A DNA stretch of 64,000 bases from NCBI GenBank assembly GCA_009192285.1, contig WBVU01000004.1, positions 2,812,001-2,876,000 on the forward strand. The letters are read 5' to 3'. The notes under the pieces were generated by a model. The model did not search any database. It was not told the origin of the DNA and saw only the letters and a list, made by a program, of their open reading frames with translations. Within the stretch, counting starts at the first letter, position 1, and each line of letters begins with the position of its first letter. This stretch comes from Morchella semilibera (lineage: Eukaryota > Ascomycota > Pezizomycetes > Pezizales > Morchellaceae). This document shows, one piece after another, positions 45,050 through 56,310 of the stretch. The position numbers and the translations under genes were made by a program.

Positions 45050-45404
45050 TACATGCATTTTGTGAAAGGGACTCCTCTAACGCCTGTAGAGCTTGTGAAA
45101 CGGATCATAATGTGCGTTGTTTCGTATATTAAGAAACTAAACAATTCACTACTAAACAATTTGAATCCCAGGCTTGGAATAGAAACTCGCAGCATGAGGG
45201 CATTGAAACGAGACATGAAAGTAAGGTATATTACATGTTCCGCCTAGAAAGGCCCCCTTAATAACTAGTATTAGGCCCTAGCCCCAAATAAATCATTCGC
45301 TCCCCCCTCGAAGAGCGACAAAGCATATCATCATAGAAATGTACAGGCGTACGATGTTATCAGGATATAAATGCTTAATCGAATGTCCAAATATCTATTT
45401 GCTA
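45050..45404. other. Spacer between mariner element and PLC-like gene
   Basis: No gene seen. The part next to 45405 is probably the 3' untranslated region of the PLC-like gene. Confidence 0.4.
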
Positions 45405-46963
45405 CTAGATAGAGATTAATAGTATAATTATGGCTGCTAAATAAACGAAGTCGAGGCGTATATGAGGCGAAGAGGCAGCTGAATCTCTCTTGCCGCAACA
45501 CGTATTGACATAAGTAACGTTATTTGCCATTGCTGCAACCTCGAATACGGATCCATTCCCAGACTCATAAAAATCCACTAGTAAAAAGTTGGGATAACGC
45601 TCCCAAAGCACTAATGTTTATTAGAAAAGCTTCGTATTAAAGGAACGTACTCATCGAACCTCTGCATTGGTTTGCTTGTAATCCTAGAGATCCCGGCCCA
45701 TCTACCGCATTTGTAGAATTAATAGCCACGGTGTTTGGCACTAGGAGTGATTGACCAGCAAAAGAAAATTCAACATTGAGGTTGTGATTGGCAATATAAA
45801 GCTTTCCTTCAGTATCGTTCTTAGGCTGGTCTGGAGGCCTATCGATGGTGCAAGGGAACGCTACGTCGGTTTGAGAGAATGGTGTTTCCCACATGTAGCT
45901 AAATTCGTCTAAAATATATGGAACAATCCCCTCATCTGCCTTGTAATCCATGAATACAATGGCTCGCTTGCCTTCGTGTGTGTGAGCTTGTCTCCTTAAA
46001 GGGGGAAAAAGTGGGGAAGAAAAAAACTATTGAGAGCTCATGGAGTTTTACCAGTCAAAATCAATTCCGAAAGAGTTGGCCACTGGTTGTACTTGATGTT
46101 TCGTTTTGGAGGAATATACGCGATATCTGCTAGGCCAGAGTTCACTAGAGGATCCGTGTAGTTGCCAATATCGACGAAATCCCCATTGCCTATAAGAATT
46201 GTGACAACCTCAAAGGGATTTCGTTTGATCCACTTTACAACTTTAGTGAGGTAGTCTTCAACCGTTCCAGCATTAAGAATATCGCAGCTAGTATATAAAG
46301 TCAATAATGATCATCGGATAATGCTCAAGATGGATTCTCTACCTTGTATGGCAATAATATAGAGTGTTGTTTATCATATGGGTCTGTCCCTGGACTGATT
46401 TTTCGAGGAATGTAAGCGAACAATTACAACAAAATGTACATTTATAAGTCATGGAAGTGTCGCAAAGGAAACTTACGCATTCGAATTCCATCGTTGAGTT
46501 GAGTCTCCACGTCCAGCTCCTGGTTGGCAGCTGCATTGCTTTTACGCACAAATGGTGAGTTATGAGTTCCAATATAAGTGACGTTACTATATAGTCGAGT
46601 ACAAAATTCAACATAAAGGTTGCAAGGTTGGGTGTTTGTGGGAAGTGCAGTGGTTGTTAATGTTGCTGCAGCCGAAACTGAAGGTGTTAAAGTAAATGTA
46701 CCATTTGGCAATGTTGAGAGCATTGTCGTCTCATCATTTCCGTCGTATGTACCACGAAGCAGTGTTTCTGACGCACTGGTATCTGAGTCAGTGCTCTCCC
46801 TTGTCGCTGATGTAGTACGCCCTGTTGCCGTTGCCGTTGTCGTTGTTGCCGTTAATGAGCTTGCCAATGTTAAAGAGGAATCCGTAGATGTAGCTTCAAA
46901 GCTACCTTGGGCAAGGACAGCCAAAAAGGCGTGGCAGCAAATGAGTAGCCACGAGTTCAGCAT
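45405..46963 (-). CDS. PLC-like phosphodiesterase, secreted/GPI-type
   Basis: Five exons: 46477-46963, 46343-46394, 46052-46287, 45651-45971, 45405-45610; 433 residues, GT-AG introns, no stops. An N-terminal signal peptide (residues 1-20, LLICCHAFLAVLAQG), a Ser/Thr-rich linker to about residue 105, then a TIM-barrel domain related to PI-PLC X: YIGTHNSPF (likely catalytic His134), LQGQTH, WPTLSELILTGK, AIVFMDY, and NFLLVDFYESGNGSVFEVA. The C-terminus is hydrophobic (FVYLAAIIILLISI), fitting a GPI-anchor signal or a membrane tail. In fungi, proteins of this kind are cell-surface or secreted and their substrates are mostly unknown. The gene is divergent from the SUR7-like gene. Confidence 0.88.
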
Positions 46964-47735
46964 TTCAATTATGCGGCTATATTATGCCGTTTTATGCTTG
47001 TTTAGAGAATACCCTTAAGGGCAGGTGGAACTTTTAAAAGGTGGAGAGAGTGAGGGAGAAGGCGGCCTACCTGAATATATATCGGAATAAATAAATAGAT
47101 CCCAGCGCCGCCCTAACCAGTAATATAATAACTAGGGGCCTATCAAAGCAAAAGTTACCGTCGCGGAACTCCCGGCCTTCTAGAACAAAACCTGTTTTCA
47201 ACCCCTGCTATAAGGCCCCTACATTCTCTACGGAGTTCGTGCCGTGCTTGAGCTACTGGCATACTTGAACGCTTGGATCTACGGGCCCGAGAAATCGTTC
47301 GCCGAGAGCTTGCAGGCACCCCTGCATATTTCAATCTTGGTAATCCTCCCTGTCTAACAATAGGCCTAACACCGACCTTCTACCAACGTCACAGTGATTA
47401 CTTATGGACGCTTACGGCGACCACTGATTTTGAGCACATCATAGGTTCTATATTACGCGCGGAAGCTTCACACTAGCTGGGATCACTTTCTCTGCTCAAG
47501 CACAGCCATCCATATATGACCGCTCTTTATTTGTTCCAAACCCGCTGCAATGGTTTCATGCATATACTCATTTTTCTAGGGCCGGGTCGGATCCGTCGGT
47601 CGAACAAAGTACATACATTTAGGTACTAAGGAATCCTTTTTCTCTAAACTCTCTAACACACCCCACTCTATCAGGCGTTTTTTCTTTTAGAATAAATACA
47701 TAATCCCACACTCTCGTCGTCGCCTTCATAAAACG
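46964..47735. promoter_or_regulatory. Divergent upstream region, PLC-like and SUR7-like genes
   Basis: 772 bp between two divergent start codons, with no supported gene inside. Likely carries both promoters. Confidence 0.5.
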
Positions 47736-48750
47736 ATGTTTAGCCGACAAAAAGGAGAAGGTCCTCTGTCTTCAATCAAAAACGCCACCCCACGCAGAAA
47801 ACGGGTCACCACAATAGCGGAATTTTGTGCCTTCGTCTCAATAGTCTTTTCGATCTTGGTTCTTATTGGTAACATTCGGGATGTTCGGATACTTGATAGC
47901 ATGTACTTCCTTCGGATCGATGTTTCAAATGTTATCCCAAGGTCAATTCCAAATGCGGTCCTTGTCAACTCAATTGCACAGAGTTTAGGCCTTAGGGACT
48001 TCTACCAAGTGGGATTATGGAATTATTGTGAAGGGTATAAAGGCCAAGGGGTTACTTATTGCTCACCTCCTAAAGCCATGTACTCTTTTAACCCGGTGGA
48101 GATCTTACTGTCCCAACTTTTGGATGGAGCCACAAGTGAGCCTTTTGCCCTATAACGCCTTAGTTAGCATCGCTAACAACATCCTATCCAGTTGCTATGC
48201 CTGCTACAATCACTGATGCACTAGCCATTGTAAAGATGGCGAGTCATTGGATGTTTGCATCTTATATTATTGGTATATGCTTGGCAATGATAACCTTAGC
48301 AATCGGTAAGTTTATGCCTGCAGCCCTATTGCCCAGCCGGAGAGTTAAACATGTGACTTTATAGGCTGGATTGACATCTATACTCGCTGGAACTCTGTGG
48401 CAACGGGTCTTATTTCCTTTGGTTCCGCACTCTTCACAACTATTGCAGCTGCAATCTCCACTGCTCTCTTCGTTGTCTTTCAAAAGGTCTTTGAGGATCA
48501 GCCGGATTTTAATATTCGTGGAGATCTTGGAACACGCATGTTTGTATTCATGTGGATGGCGTCTGGGTTCGCTATCCTAACGTTCATACTACATGCTGCG
48601 ATGTGTTGCTGCACTACATCCCGGAGGAGGGCGAAGAAATTGGCAGTGAAGGATACTCAAGAGAGCTCGACTGCCACAAGCACCACTGAAGAGATATTGG
48701 AGAAAAAAACTACCAATCGAGGAAGCCCCGGCGCAAGAAAAAACGACTAA
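47736..48750 (+). CDS. SUR7/PalI family plasma-membrane protein
   Basis: Three exons: 47736-48135, 48192-48305, 48365-48750; 299 residues. The basic cytosolic start is followed by a first membrane helix (about 27-47, FCAFVSIVFSILVLIGN). A large outer loop with NYCEGYKGQGVTYC (cysteine pair) comes next, then three more helices (MFASYIIGICLAMITLAI; LISFGSALFTTIAAAISTAL; FMWMASGFAILTFILHAAMC) and a charged cytosolic tail. This four-helix plan with the W-x-YC-x-G-x-C-like loop marks the SUR7/PalI family, which acts in eisosomes, the cell wall and pH sensing. Whether it is Sur7-like or PalI-like cannot be settled here. Confidence 0.88.
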
Positions 48751-49471
48751 AGAAATTACATTTTATTGGTTGATCATCGAATCGTGGATATTATATCACT
48801 CTTTGTAGACGGTGTTTGGCTGGGCCGGGTTTTGTTATTCATTTATGTACCATTTGGGTGCCTCTGAAACATGTTGGTTAAATACCGTACAGCCGAACAA
48901 AGGTAATCTCTTCGCTGGACTATCACTTTTTATCGTGTTGCGGACTCTCTTGGGATTAGAAGGAGAACAGTGTCTTCCTAAAGCATTATCAAAACTAGAC
49001 GAGAATGAGGGGGTGGGGGGTGAATATTTACTGGTCTAGCTTCCATGTAACCTTATGATCAACCTTGACCAGGCGAAAAATCTAGATACAAGCTAGTTTC
49101 TGCCCACCACAAGGGCTACCTTGCTGTCCACAAATCTAAAGGAAGAGGTGATCAAGGGGGAATAGTTGGAGTGAAATGATAGAAGTAAAGAAATCTCTTG
49201 AATTTCAGGCTCGGGTAATCAATTAAAAGTAAAACAGCGCCTGTAAGTGTCATGCCTAAAAAGAGAAAAAACTTTTGTCCAAACTCCAAAATCACAATAC
49301 AAAAGAGAAGATACAGTGGTATATAAAATACAGTACAACGAATAAATAAACCTGACGCAAGATTTATAGTGCCGCGTTAGTCTAGGTGTTATGAAATAAA
49401 AACGAGGCTATTAGAACTGGGAGCAGTCCTGGTCGATAACCACTCGGGCGGAGAGTGTCTCTCCTTGGTAT
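48751..49471. other. Convergent intergenic region
   Basis: Lies between the 3' ends of the SUR7-like and Ups2-like genes. No gene or repeat was recognised; both 3' untranslated regions must lie here. Confidence 0.45.
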
Positions 49472-50088
49472 CTAAACTTTGGCTTCTTCAGACCTCATCT
49501 CGCGAAATGCTTTTGCAGACATTTCTAGCACCGCCTCAAATCCCAAGCGACCTTTCATCGCATTCTGACCAAATCGCTCCACCGACCAATCTTCAATGGC
49601 GCCGCATAGCCTCGAAAATGCGCCGTACGCGGTAATCCGGGCATCTTGTTTGAAGAGAGTCTTTGATTCCGGGGCAATGGGATCCGGGGAATAGATCACG
49701 GTTTCCTGAACCGAGACAAAGTTTGACCCTGTCAAATTCGTTGATCGTAGAGTGACTGTGCGTTTTGATGGATCAACTTCTGATACTTCACGAACAAAAG
49801 ACTCCTCCGTTCCACCAACAAACTTCATCAACCATCTAGGTGCACTTTGTTTGCATGTGATTAAGCGCTCAGTCCGGAGCTATTTGAGATTTTGGGGTTA
49901 GTAAAGAAACTGATACTGGGTCAACAGAAACTTACAACACCAGTTGAGGGATCCACGCTCCTAGACAGTGTATCAACAGCAACAACATGGGTACTCTGTG
50001 TATTCCATGCACAATATTTCCTCCAATTTGCCACGGAAACGTTGGCCCATGGGTAATCAAAAGTGCAGGAGGATTCGAAAACCTTCAT
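49472..50088 (-). CDS. Ups2/PRELI-like mitochondrial lipid-transfer protein
   Basis: Two exons, 49936-50088 and 49472-49879, 56-bp intron, 186 residues. It is a single PRELI/MSF1 domain: it starts MKVFESSCTFDYPWANV, has STHVVAVDTLSR, then TERLITCKQSAPRWLMKF, NLTGSNFVSVQETVIYSP, and ends with FGQNAMKGRLGFEAVLE. Family members work in the mitochondrial intermembrane space with Mdm35; Ups1 carries phosphatidic acid and Ups2 phosphatidylserine. The sequence reads closer to yeast Ups2/Ups3, from memory. The length is near that of yeast Ups proteins. Confidence 0.9.
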
Positions 50089-50820
50089 ATTCGGTGGAGG
50101 TGTCGATGGTGATTTGAATTTATGCCCTTGAGAGGCAAAGACTCGGTCCTTTAGAACGTTTTACTCTTGGCCTTGACCTACGGTATTTGCTTATCACCCT
50201 CTTCTTTCCTTCCTTCCTTCGGTGACACTCCTAGGTATGGTGTGAATTGCTACCGAGCTTGATACAAATGTTGATCCTTTGTAGAGTTCGTCAATCCTTC
50301 GAAGAGGATGAGGGATGAATGTAGTTGGTTTGTGGGGGCGGACGATAGAGGAGGAGGATAAGGCGAAGTGTGAGTAGGACGAATCTGTCTTATCAAAACT
50401 TGCAAGGTGAAAAAACGAGGCAGAACAAAAGTAGGTAGCCGGGTAGGCGGAGTAGAGCTTGATGAATAAATTTGCTTGTGAAAAAGAGTCCCAATCGATG
50501 ATGACTAAGCCTGCATCACTAAAAATCTACTTGCTATGACATGACAGTAGGCTCTCTCTTGTAAGGAAATAAGCTACTGATCCGCTTTTTTTTTTTTTTT
50601 AACTCAGTTATATTTATTTAAGGTACAAAACATTATATAAGGTGTAAACTATAAAAGCTACCGGTCCGTGGGGGCCAGTTCAATATATCCACTCACTTAC
50701 TGGATGCTATCCCGTGGATATCCTGTTGGCGGTAAAGTCACAAATAAAAAAGTTTGAAAGTTAGGTTCAGACCCGTGGGGTCAAGTAGGAATAAAAATCG
50801 ATACCCGATATTTTACTCAA
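50089..50820. other. Ups2-like upstream region and left flank of the Harbinger element
   Basis: Contains the Ups2-like promoter and, somewhere before 50821, the left end of the PIF/Harbinger element. A poly-T run lies near 50587-50600. The element's other end is outside the window, so its inverted repeat could not be paired. Confidence 0.4.
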
Positions 50821-52600
50821 ATGGGCAACTTGAGGCCCGTGCCACTTTACTCTTCCTTTACCATGGACTCTCGGCTATCTTCAGCTCATCACCACATTCA
50901 TCAATACGTCCTCATATTAGTTAAGGTATTTCTCCCAATAGGGTTTTCAAGGGCCGTCATTCTTTCTGACATGATTAATAGAACTGGCCCGCTGAATCCA
51001 ATGGCACCATCGAGGGTTACACGGAGTGCTAAGGCAAACAAAGGTGGCAGAAAGCCCGGTGCTCAGAACTCTACAGCTGAGGATCTCTTGAATCTCGTTG
51101 AGATTCTGGAAGATAAACGGCCCTTAGGAGGTGAAGATTGGGATGATGTCGTCCTAGCCTATAATAGCGCTACTGGATACGCTGTTAGGAATGGGAGACA
51201 TGAGAGAGATAAGGAAAGTCTTCGCCATCAATGGCACAAAATGCTCAATAATAGGAAACCTACCGGCGACCCCACCTGCCCTGCACACATTCGTAGGGCA
51301 AAGAGACTTAATAAGAGTATAATGGACGAGGTGGCAATGGAGACTATCGATGATGGTAGCAATTCAAATGGGGAGGAAGAGGAGGAACTCGGAGGGGAGG
51401 GTAGTTTAGGGGACACGCTGCAGTCAGATTTTCAGACAGCTAAGATTCCAATTGACCCTGAACTTGAGAGGATTACGGATGGTATAATAAATATATATAA
51501 TTTCCGAGAAATTTGCTAACATTACTATAGCTTCCCTAGCTCGATCCCCACCTCTTCCTTCTAGCCCTATGCTTCAAGCTTCCGCTATGATATCAGAGTC
51601 TGTCCCTGATACTCCGGCTGGTAGTACCGAAGTGTGACGGAGTAACTTGACGCAAAGAAGAAGATGACAATGACGACGCAGTAGGATTTGAGGAGCACAG
51701 TCTAAGTGACGAGGAGACCGACGAAGACAGAGGCAACACTGGGCAGGTACATATACAGGCACCGGCGAAGGCAAAGACAAGGGCAAAGGCACAAAGTCGT
51801 AGAACAAGGGAAGTGAGGACTAGATGGACCTCAACGAGAACGATGAGAGGTACTATAGTTTCCTCGTTCTAGAGGATGGAGTCTTTGGTATGAGAGGCTA
51901 TGGCTTGGAAATAGGAGTAGATTCCTATATACTGAAATAACAGGAAGACGAGACAGAGAGAAAAGAAAGAAAGAACTAAGAAAAACATCTAACCCCGCTA
52001 TTTAACACATCTCCCCCAGCAGTCCGCTATGACTCACACTTTCGTTCATAGAATCTCATAGAAACCCATCGCTGCCACACCTCGTATTCCTCCCCACCAT
52101 CTTTGCTATTTACATTACCAATCCATCACGCCATTGAACCTCCTGGAACCCAATGACGACACCCCCTCTTCAGCATACCTCCTCCTCGCTTACCATTACC
52201 CCAACGATCACGACAGTACTTCGACTACTAAACCCTCGAGATCGATGCCAAGACGCCGGGACACGAAGTTCCTTCAAAGCGATTGAGAACCAAACCCACA
52301 GCGAGTCAAAATATATCAGTAAAACAAATTCAATCTTTAATCGTAACCGCCCTAGACCCTGACAAACAGGCTGCACTAGATGAAAGTTTCAATTTCCAGA
52401 TGTTTCTTCGGATGAGGATCTCAGAGCTGGAAAACAAATTAGCACAAGCAGAGCAATTAGTCTGTAGTACAGAGAAAAAATTGCATATTGCGGAAAGGGA
52501 AAATCAGAGACTGGAGATGAAATTAATGGTATTGAAGCTTACTGGTGCTTCTGAGATACGTGTAGGGAGTCAAAAGCATCGGAGTGATACTATTGAATAG
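50821..52600 (+). pseudogene. Myb-like protein of a PIF/Harbinger element, split by LTR-A
   Basis: Exon 1 (50821-51481), a 49-bp intron (51482-51530), and exon 2 (51531-52600) that contains an inserted LTR-A (51633-52263). Without the LTR and one CGAAG the frame is open to the stop at 52598-52600. The protein has an N-terminal Myb/SANT-like (DUF6818-like) domain (GGRKPGAQNSTAEDLLNLVE ... LRHQWHKMLNNRKPTGDP), an acidic patch, and a C-terminal coiled coil (RISELENKLAQAEQLV). ATGs at 50863, 50971 and 51001 are alternative starts. Harbinger elements typically carry such a Myb-like partner beside the transposase, which lies here in convergent orientation. Confidence 0.75.
51633..52263 (-). mobile_element. 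Solo LTR-A in the Harbinger Myb gene, CGAAG duplication
   Basis: A 631-bp reverse copy. CGAAG flanks it at 51628-51632 and 52264-52268. Confidence 0.93.
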
Positions 52601-52719
52601 ATTTATCATGAGCGGACTATATATAGGGACTTTTTCACCTTTTATTACTCGACTCCTATATTATAGTAGCGCGCAATCCTATCGTTTTTTCTGATTTGGT
52701 GAAACATTATCGCTTCAAA

Positions 52720-52860
52720 TTACTGGAATTCGTACAGACCCATCTCTCTCCATACTGGTTCATATACATGTTTGATTTGGTTTCTTCCCACAAGCTTTGT
52801 TCGAACCTGATGCATTCTGCAAATTAGATTCAGTAACAATCGTCGCCAAGGAAGGTCATC
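52720..52860 (-). pseudogene. PIF/Harbinger transposase, C-terminal piece
   Basis: 47 codons including the stop (TAA, 52720-52722), reading DDLPWRRLLLNLICRMHQ and LVGRNQIKHVYEPVW, the usual tail of fungal DDE_Tnp_4 proteins. It continues the frame of the piece at 63538-64000 once the Plavaka element and one copy of the TC duplication are taken out. Confidence 0.88.
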
Positions 52861-53250
52861 CATCAGCAAGCTTGCAGTTGTCTCCGGGCGCATAATCCTC
52901 CGCCCTGGCGCATCCCTGCGCCCTCAGCGCCAGGAGCGCCCTGGCGCAAACCTTGTGGTTACCCTGCGCCAGGTGGCACCCTAGGAATTACCCTGCGCCC
53001 GGCGCCCTCCTGGGAATCGCTCTGCGCCTGGCGTTATCCCGTGAATTATCCTGCGACAGGCGCCATACACCGAATCATTCTGCGCCAGGCACCATCCTCT
53101 GAATCATTCTGCGCCAGGCACCATCCTCTGAATTATTCTGCGCCAGGCGCCACCCTATGAATCATTTTGCGCCAGGCTCACCTTATTCTTCTCCATTCAC
53201 GCCAGGAGATTTCCCGTGTCCCATACGGCACCTGGCGTTCCACGAGATTT
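52861..53250. repeat. Left terminal and subterminal array of the Plavaka element
   Basis: The terminal inverted repeat (52861-52891) is followed by about a dozen copies of a TGCGCCAGGCGCC-like motif. From about 53040 to 53170 these form a tandem array of 29-bp units (GAATCATTCTGCGCCAGGCA plus CCATCCTCT). Such arrays near the ends are usual transposase binding sites in CMC-type elements (inference). Confidence 0.8.
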
Positions 53251-53307
53251 GGCGATAGCTCCTTTCACTATCGCGAATCCCTACGAAGCTTTAGGTAGGC
53301 TATATAT

Positions 53308-56300
53308 CTAACTAAATTCATTCCATGTTTGCAGATCTATTCTAGTATTCACAAGCCAGTTTCCCTCATCGATCTCAAATAAATGTGCCATCCCTAAAAT
53401 ACACCGTATATTCACTACCCAAATTTGGTTACTACTCCTTCTAGAGGCTTTAAGAAGACCATGAGAGCTATCGGCAATCCCTAGGTCTTTGGCCTCCAAG
53501 AGTTCGATCGCGCATAGCCGGTGCGCCCGTCCCCTTTTATCCCGTAGCTTAAATAAAGCCTCCAGGCGTCCTGGTAGCCTCCCCCCGAACGCTCCCCATT
53601 GATCTCGAGTCCCCACCGTTACCCATGTCCAATCTCTCCTCGGTGATCTTTTTCTAAATGCTGCATTTCCCGTGCAGCGCAGGTTATGAATTTCGTACGC
53701 ATCTGGTCTTTGAAAAATTGGAACCGGAACCTGGAGGCAGGTAAATCGTTCAACTCGGAGCTCGCCAAGGTTCTCAAGGCTTCCGCCAAAGCTCTCTGAA
53801 CATCCCGCATCCTTCGCATATTCTCTTACCATGCGATAAAATTTTATTCTACTCATCGCAAGTCCATCTGCAATATCGCATAAGCTTTCAAACCTGGTAG
53901 AGCGATTGCAAAGCCTTTTTAAGGGTAACTCTGAGTCGATTATAGGCCGTTCATTCGGTGCTCTCTTCCGGTCTTCTATCTTAAAGATATCAAGTAATTC
54001 TCGCAAGTTCTCACGATGCTCCCATAGGCTCTCGTTGCGGTTCTCGGAAGCTCCGTCAGCTCCCACAATATCCTTGAGGTTTAATATCCGTATTTCTAGT
54101 GCCAATCGCCTTCCGCCGTAATCAAGTATTTGGGTCGCCGCATCAACTTTGTTTGAAGCGGCGTATGCTTCTTTGATTGGGTGTACGTGGGCCAGTTCGC
54201 TGATATCCGTAGAGAACATAGGAATATTCCCGAATCGCTCCACATGCTCTCGGTAATGTGATAATTGATGCAATTTGATGAAGTTGAAATGAGATTTCTC
54301 GCGGATCTCGCGGACCTCTTCTAAGCCACGGTGAATCCTCTGAGAGCTCTCCTGCCGGAGAGCCCGTGTTCGATTCTTTGCATCCTTCTTAGTTTGCTTG
54401 TAGGCTCGAAATTCTAAAAAGATATCCTTATACCTATGGAAGTCCTTGAGATAACTCTCTAGATATTCAAGTGTACTCTTGGTATGATTCCCGTATTGAG
54501 CCATCAGGTGAAAGTCAATCATTGCCCGAACGCATTTCAAAGCCTTTCCGAAGTCAGCTCTGACAGAACTCCCTGGATTTCTCAGAGCCACCGCCAAAGC
54601 TCCCAGAACTATACGCCCTAGGTTTCGCATCTCTTTCTCCTGCCATTGCGTGGTTGCCCTGTAAGGCTTGTTCGGTACTACAAGCCGAGGATAAGGCCCA
54701 ATCTTTGACCATGCTATATCGAACGCGTCGAGACGCCCGTGTTTTTTGAGAAATCCTTGAACCCATTCCATCATATGCTTTAACATTCCAAGGTAGATGT
54801 TGTGTAATAGGTCCGGTTTGTTCAGGTCGTACACCTTGCATCTCGGCATATCCCATAAAGCATTGAAGAGAGTCTTCAAAGACCTCGATACAAGGTATTC
54901 TACCGGCGATGTATTCGTCGGATTCTCATTAAACTGCCGTACCATCTCCTGGTAGGTCTCCTGATCACGCATAGAGCTCTGCTGATAGCTTCCAAGGTTC
55001 TTATACTCCACCTCACATCTTGGGCAGGCGAAATTGCTGATGTTTTGCAACGAGGCGTGCTCAGGTTGGTCCGCGATCCACCCAAACAGTACAGGAAAAC
55101 ATAGCCGTTCATATCCATCCGCACAGGATATCAACTCGCCCTCCTCGCCACTACTTTTCAGTCTTTTGAAGATATCTTTGAGAGCGTTGTGCAGAGCCAT
55201 CTGCGATTCCCGACGCAAAGTTGCATTCGCACTCGCATTTGAACTGAGCTTAGGGGGCACTGGTAATAGCGCCAGGAGTACTAACAAGTGCCCAGAGACT
55301 TTCATTCTCACCGAGGACTTGATATTTCCAATTGTGAGATAGATTGGCCATGCCTTCTTATCACCACTAAAGTTCGTCAGGTGAGTGCCATCCGAGGCAC
55401 AGATTACCGGAACTAATGTCGAACCCTCAGGGAGAGAATTCTTTTTGAGATCAGTCATGACTTTTCTGACTCCAACGAAACCTCCTAAAGATCTCGGAAA
55501 GCTTCTCCTCACCTGTGTTTCCCACCACCAGTCCCCTGTATGCATTTCGCCGTAGATTCTCTCTCCCTTCTCGTTGTGTTCCATTGACGGTGCAAATATA
55601 AGAGACTCCTTGAAGGCCCGTTGTCCAAGGAGGAATCGAATAATGGTCATAGGGTCGCGATAGTAGTATGGTATGTTTTTCCCTCCTATAACAACCTCCA
55701 TATGCTTCCATGTTGATCTCCCTAGGCAATCGTTCATTTCCTCCATTTTTCGTATAAAACCTCGCCCATTTCTATAGGAGCTATGGCAATGGTCTCCAGG
55801 GGCATGTAGAAAGAAGCTATCGATACTTCCTTGTGATGCTTTGGACAAAATAAAGTACCGCGCCATCCGGAATTCATAAGATGAATTGAAAGGGTGCCAT
55901 GGGTTGCCGAGAAGCCGTTGTGCGCTTTTTCGATAGCCCTCAAAGCGATATAGAGCCTCCCCAGCACCTTCGTAGACCGTCGTGGATGCATCGCGAGTAA
56001 CTCCCAACTCCTCCTCACAATCCTCCCTATTGTCTACAAAGTAAGACTCTGATTCTAGGTCTGAATCTCCAGCAGTTCGTTGAGAGAAGTTAGAATATGT
56101 AGATGACCCGTCCTCGCAACTAGCATCATCCTGATCAGAGCTTTCTGAAACCTCGTGAGACTCCTGTAGTCGTTTGTGATTCTCTTGCAAAAGATCGCAT
56201 TGATTTTTGAACCATCCATCCGCTTCGTTAGGGTGGATATTCCGTAGGTGCTTCTCAAAGTTCGCCGAGGAGCTATATCGCTTGCTGCAAAAAGGACAGG

Positions 56301-56310
56301 AGGACTTCAT
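53308..56310 (-). CDS. Plavaka transposase, intact
   Basis: An uninterrupted frame of 1000 residues. A C2H2 zinc finger at the start (C5, C8, H21, H26) probably reads element ends. An acidic linker (about 50-110) follows, then the Plavaka core: PWHPFNSSYEFRMARYFILS (137-156), CASDGTHLTNFSGDKKAW (304-321, likely first catalytic Asp), YLTIGNI, CADGYERLCFPVLFGWIADQ (396-415, likely second Asp, with a C-x2-C pair at 429/432), and KPDLLHNIYLGMLKHMMEW (498-516). The RNase H fold and DDE chemistry are assumed from the family. The long intact frame suggests recent activity. Confidence 0.93.
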   Translation of the reverse strand: MKSSCPFCSKRYSSSANFEKHLRNIHPNEADGWFKNQCDLLQENHKRLQESHEVSESSDQDDASCEDGSSTYSNFSQRTAGDSDLESESYFVDNREDCEEELGVTRDASTTVYEGAGEALYRFEGYRKSAQRLLGNPWHPFNSSYEFRMARYFILSKASQGSIDSFFLHAPGDHCHSSYRNGRGFIRKMEEMNDCLGRSTWKHMEVVIGGKNIPYYYRDPMTIIRFLLGQRAFKESLIFAPSMEHNEKGERIYGEMHTGDWWWETQVRRSFPRSLGGFVGVRKVMTDLKKNSLPEGSTLVPVICASDGTHLTNFSGDKKAWPIYLTIGNIKSSVRMKVSGHLLVLLALLPVPPKLSSNASANATLRRESQMALHNALKDIFKRLKSSGEEGELISCADGYERLCFPVLFGWIADQPEHASLQNISNFACPRCEVEYKNLGSYQQSSMRDQETYQEMVRQFNENPTNTSPVEYLVSRSLKTLFNALWDMPRCKVYDLNKPDLLHNIYLGMLKHMMEWVQGFLKKHGRLDAFDIAWSKIGPYPRLVVPNKPYRATTQWQEKEMRNLGRIVLGALAVALRNPGSSVRADFGKALKCVRAMIDFHLMAQYGNHTKSTLEYLESYLKDFHRYKDIFLEFRAYKQTKKDAKNRTRALRQESSQRIHRGLEEVREIREKSHFNFIKLHQLSHYREHVERFGNIPMFSTDISELAHVHPIKEAYAASNKVDAATQILDYGGRRLALEIRILNLKDIVGADGASENRNESLWEHRENLRELLDIFKIEDRKRAPNERPIIDSELPLKRLCNRSTRFESLCDIADGLAMSRIKFYRMVREYAKDAGCSESFGGSLENLGELRVERFTCLQVPVPIFQRPDAYEIHNLRCTGNAAFRKRSPRRDWTWVTVGTRDQWGAFGGRLPGRLEALFKLRDKRGRAHRLCAIELLEAKDLGIADSSHGLLKASRRSSNQIWVVNIRCILGMAHLFEIDEGNWLVNTRIDLQTWNEFS

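Noticed and set aside
47273-47476. Plus-strand 67-residue frame between the PLC-like and SUR7-like genes.
   Set aside because: Short, no recognisable motif, and lies in a divergent promoter region.
53040-53170. CRISPR-like array from 29-bp units.
   Set aside because: The units are contiguous with no unique spacers, the sequence is eukaryotic, and it lies at a transposon end.
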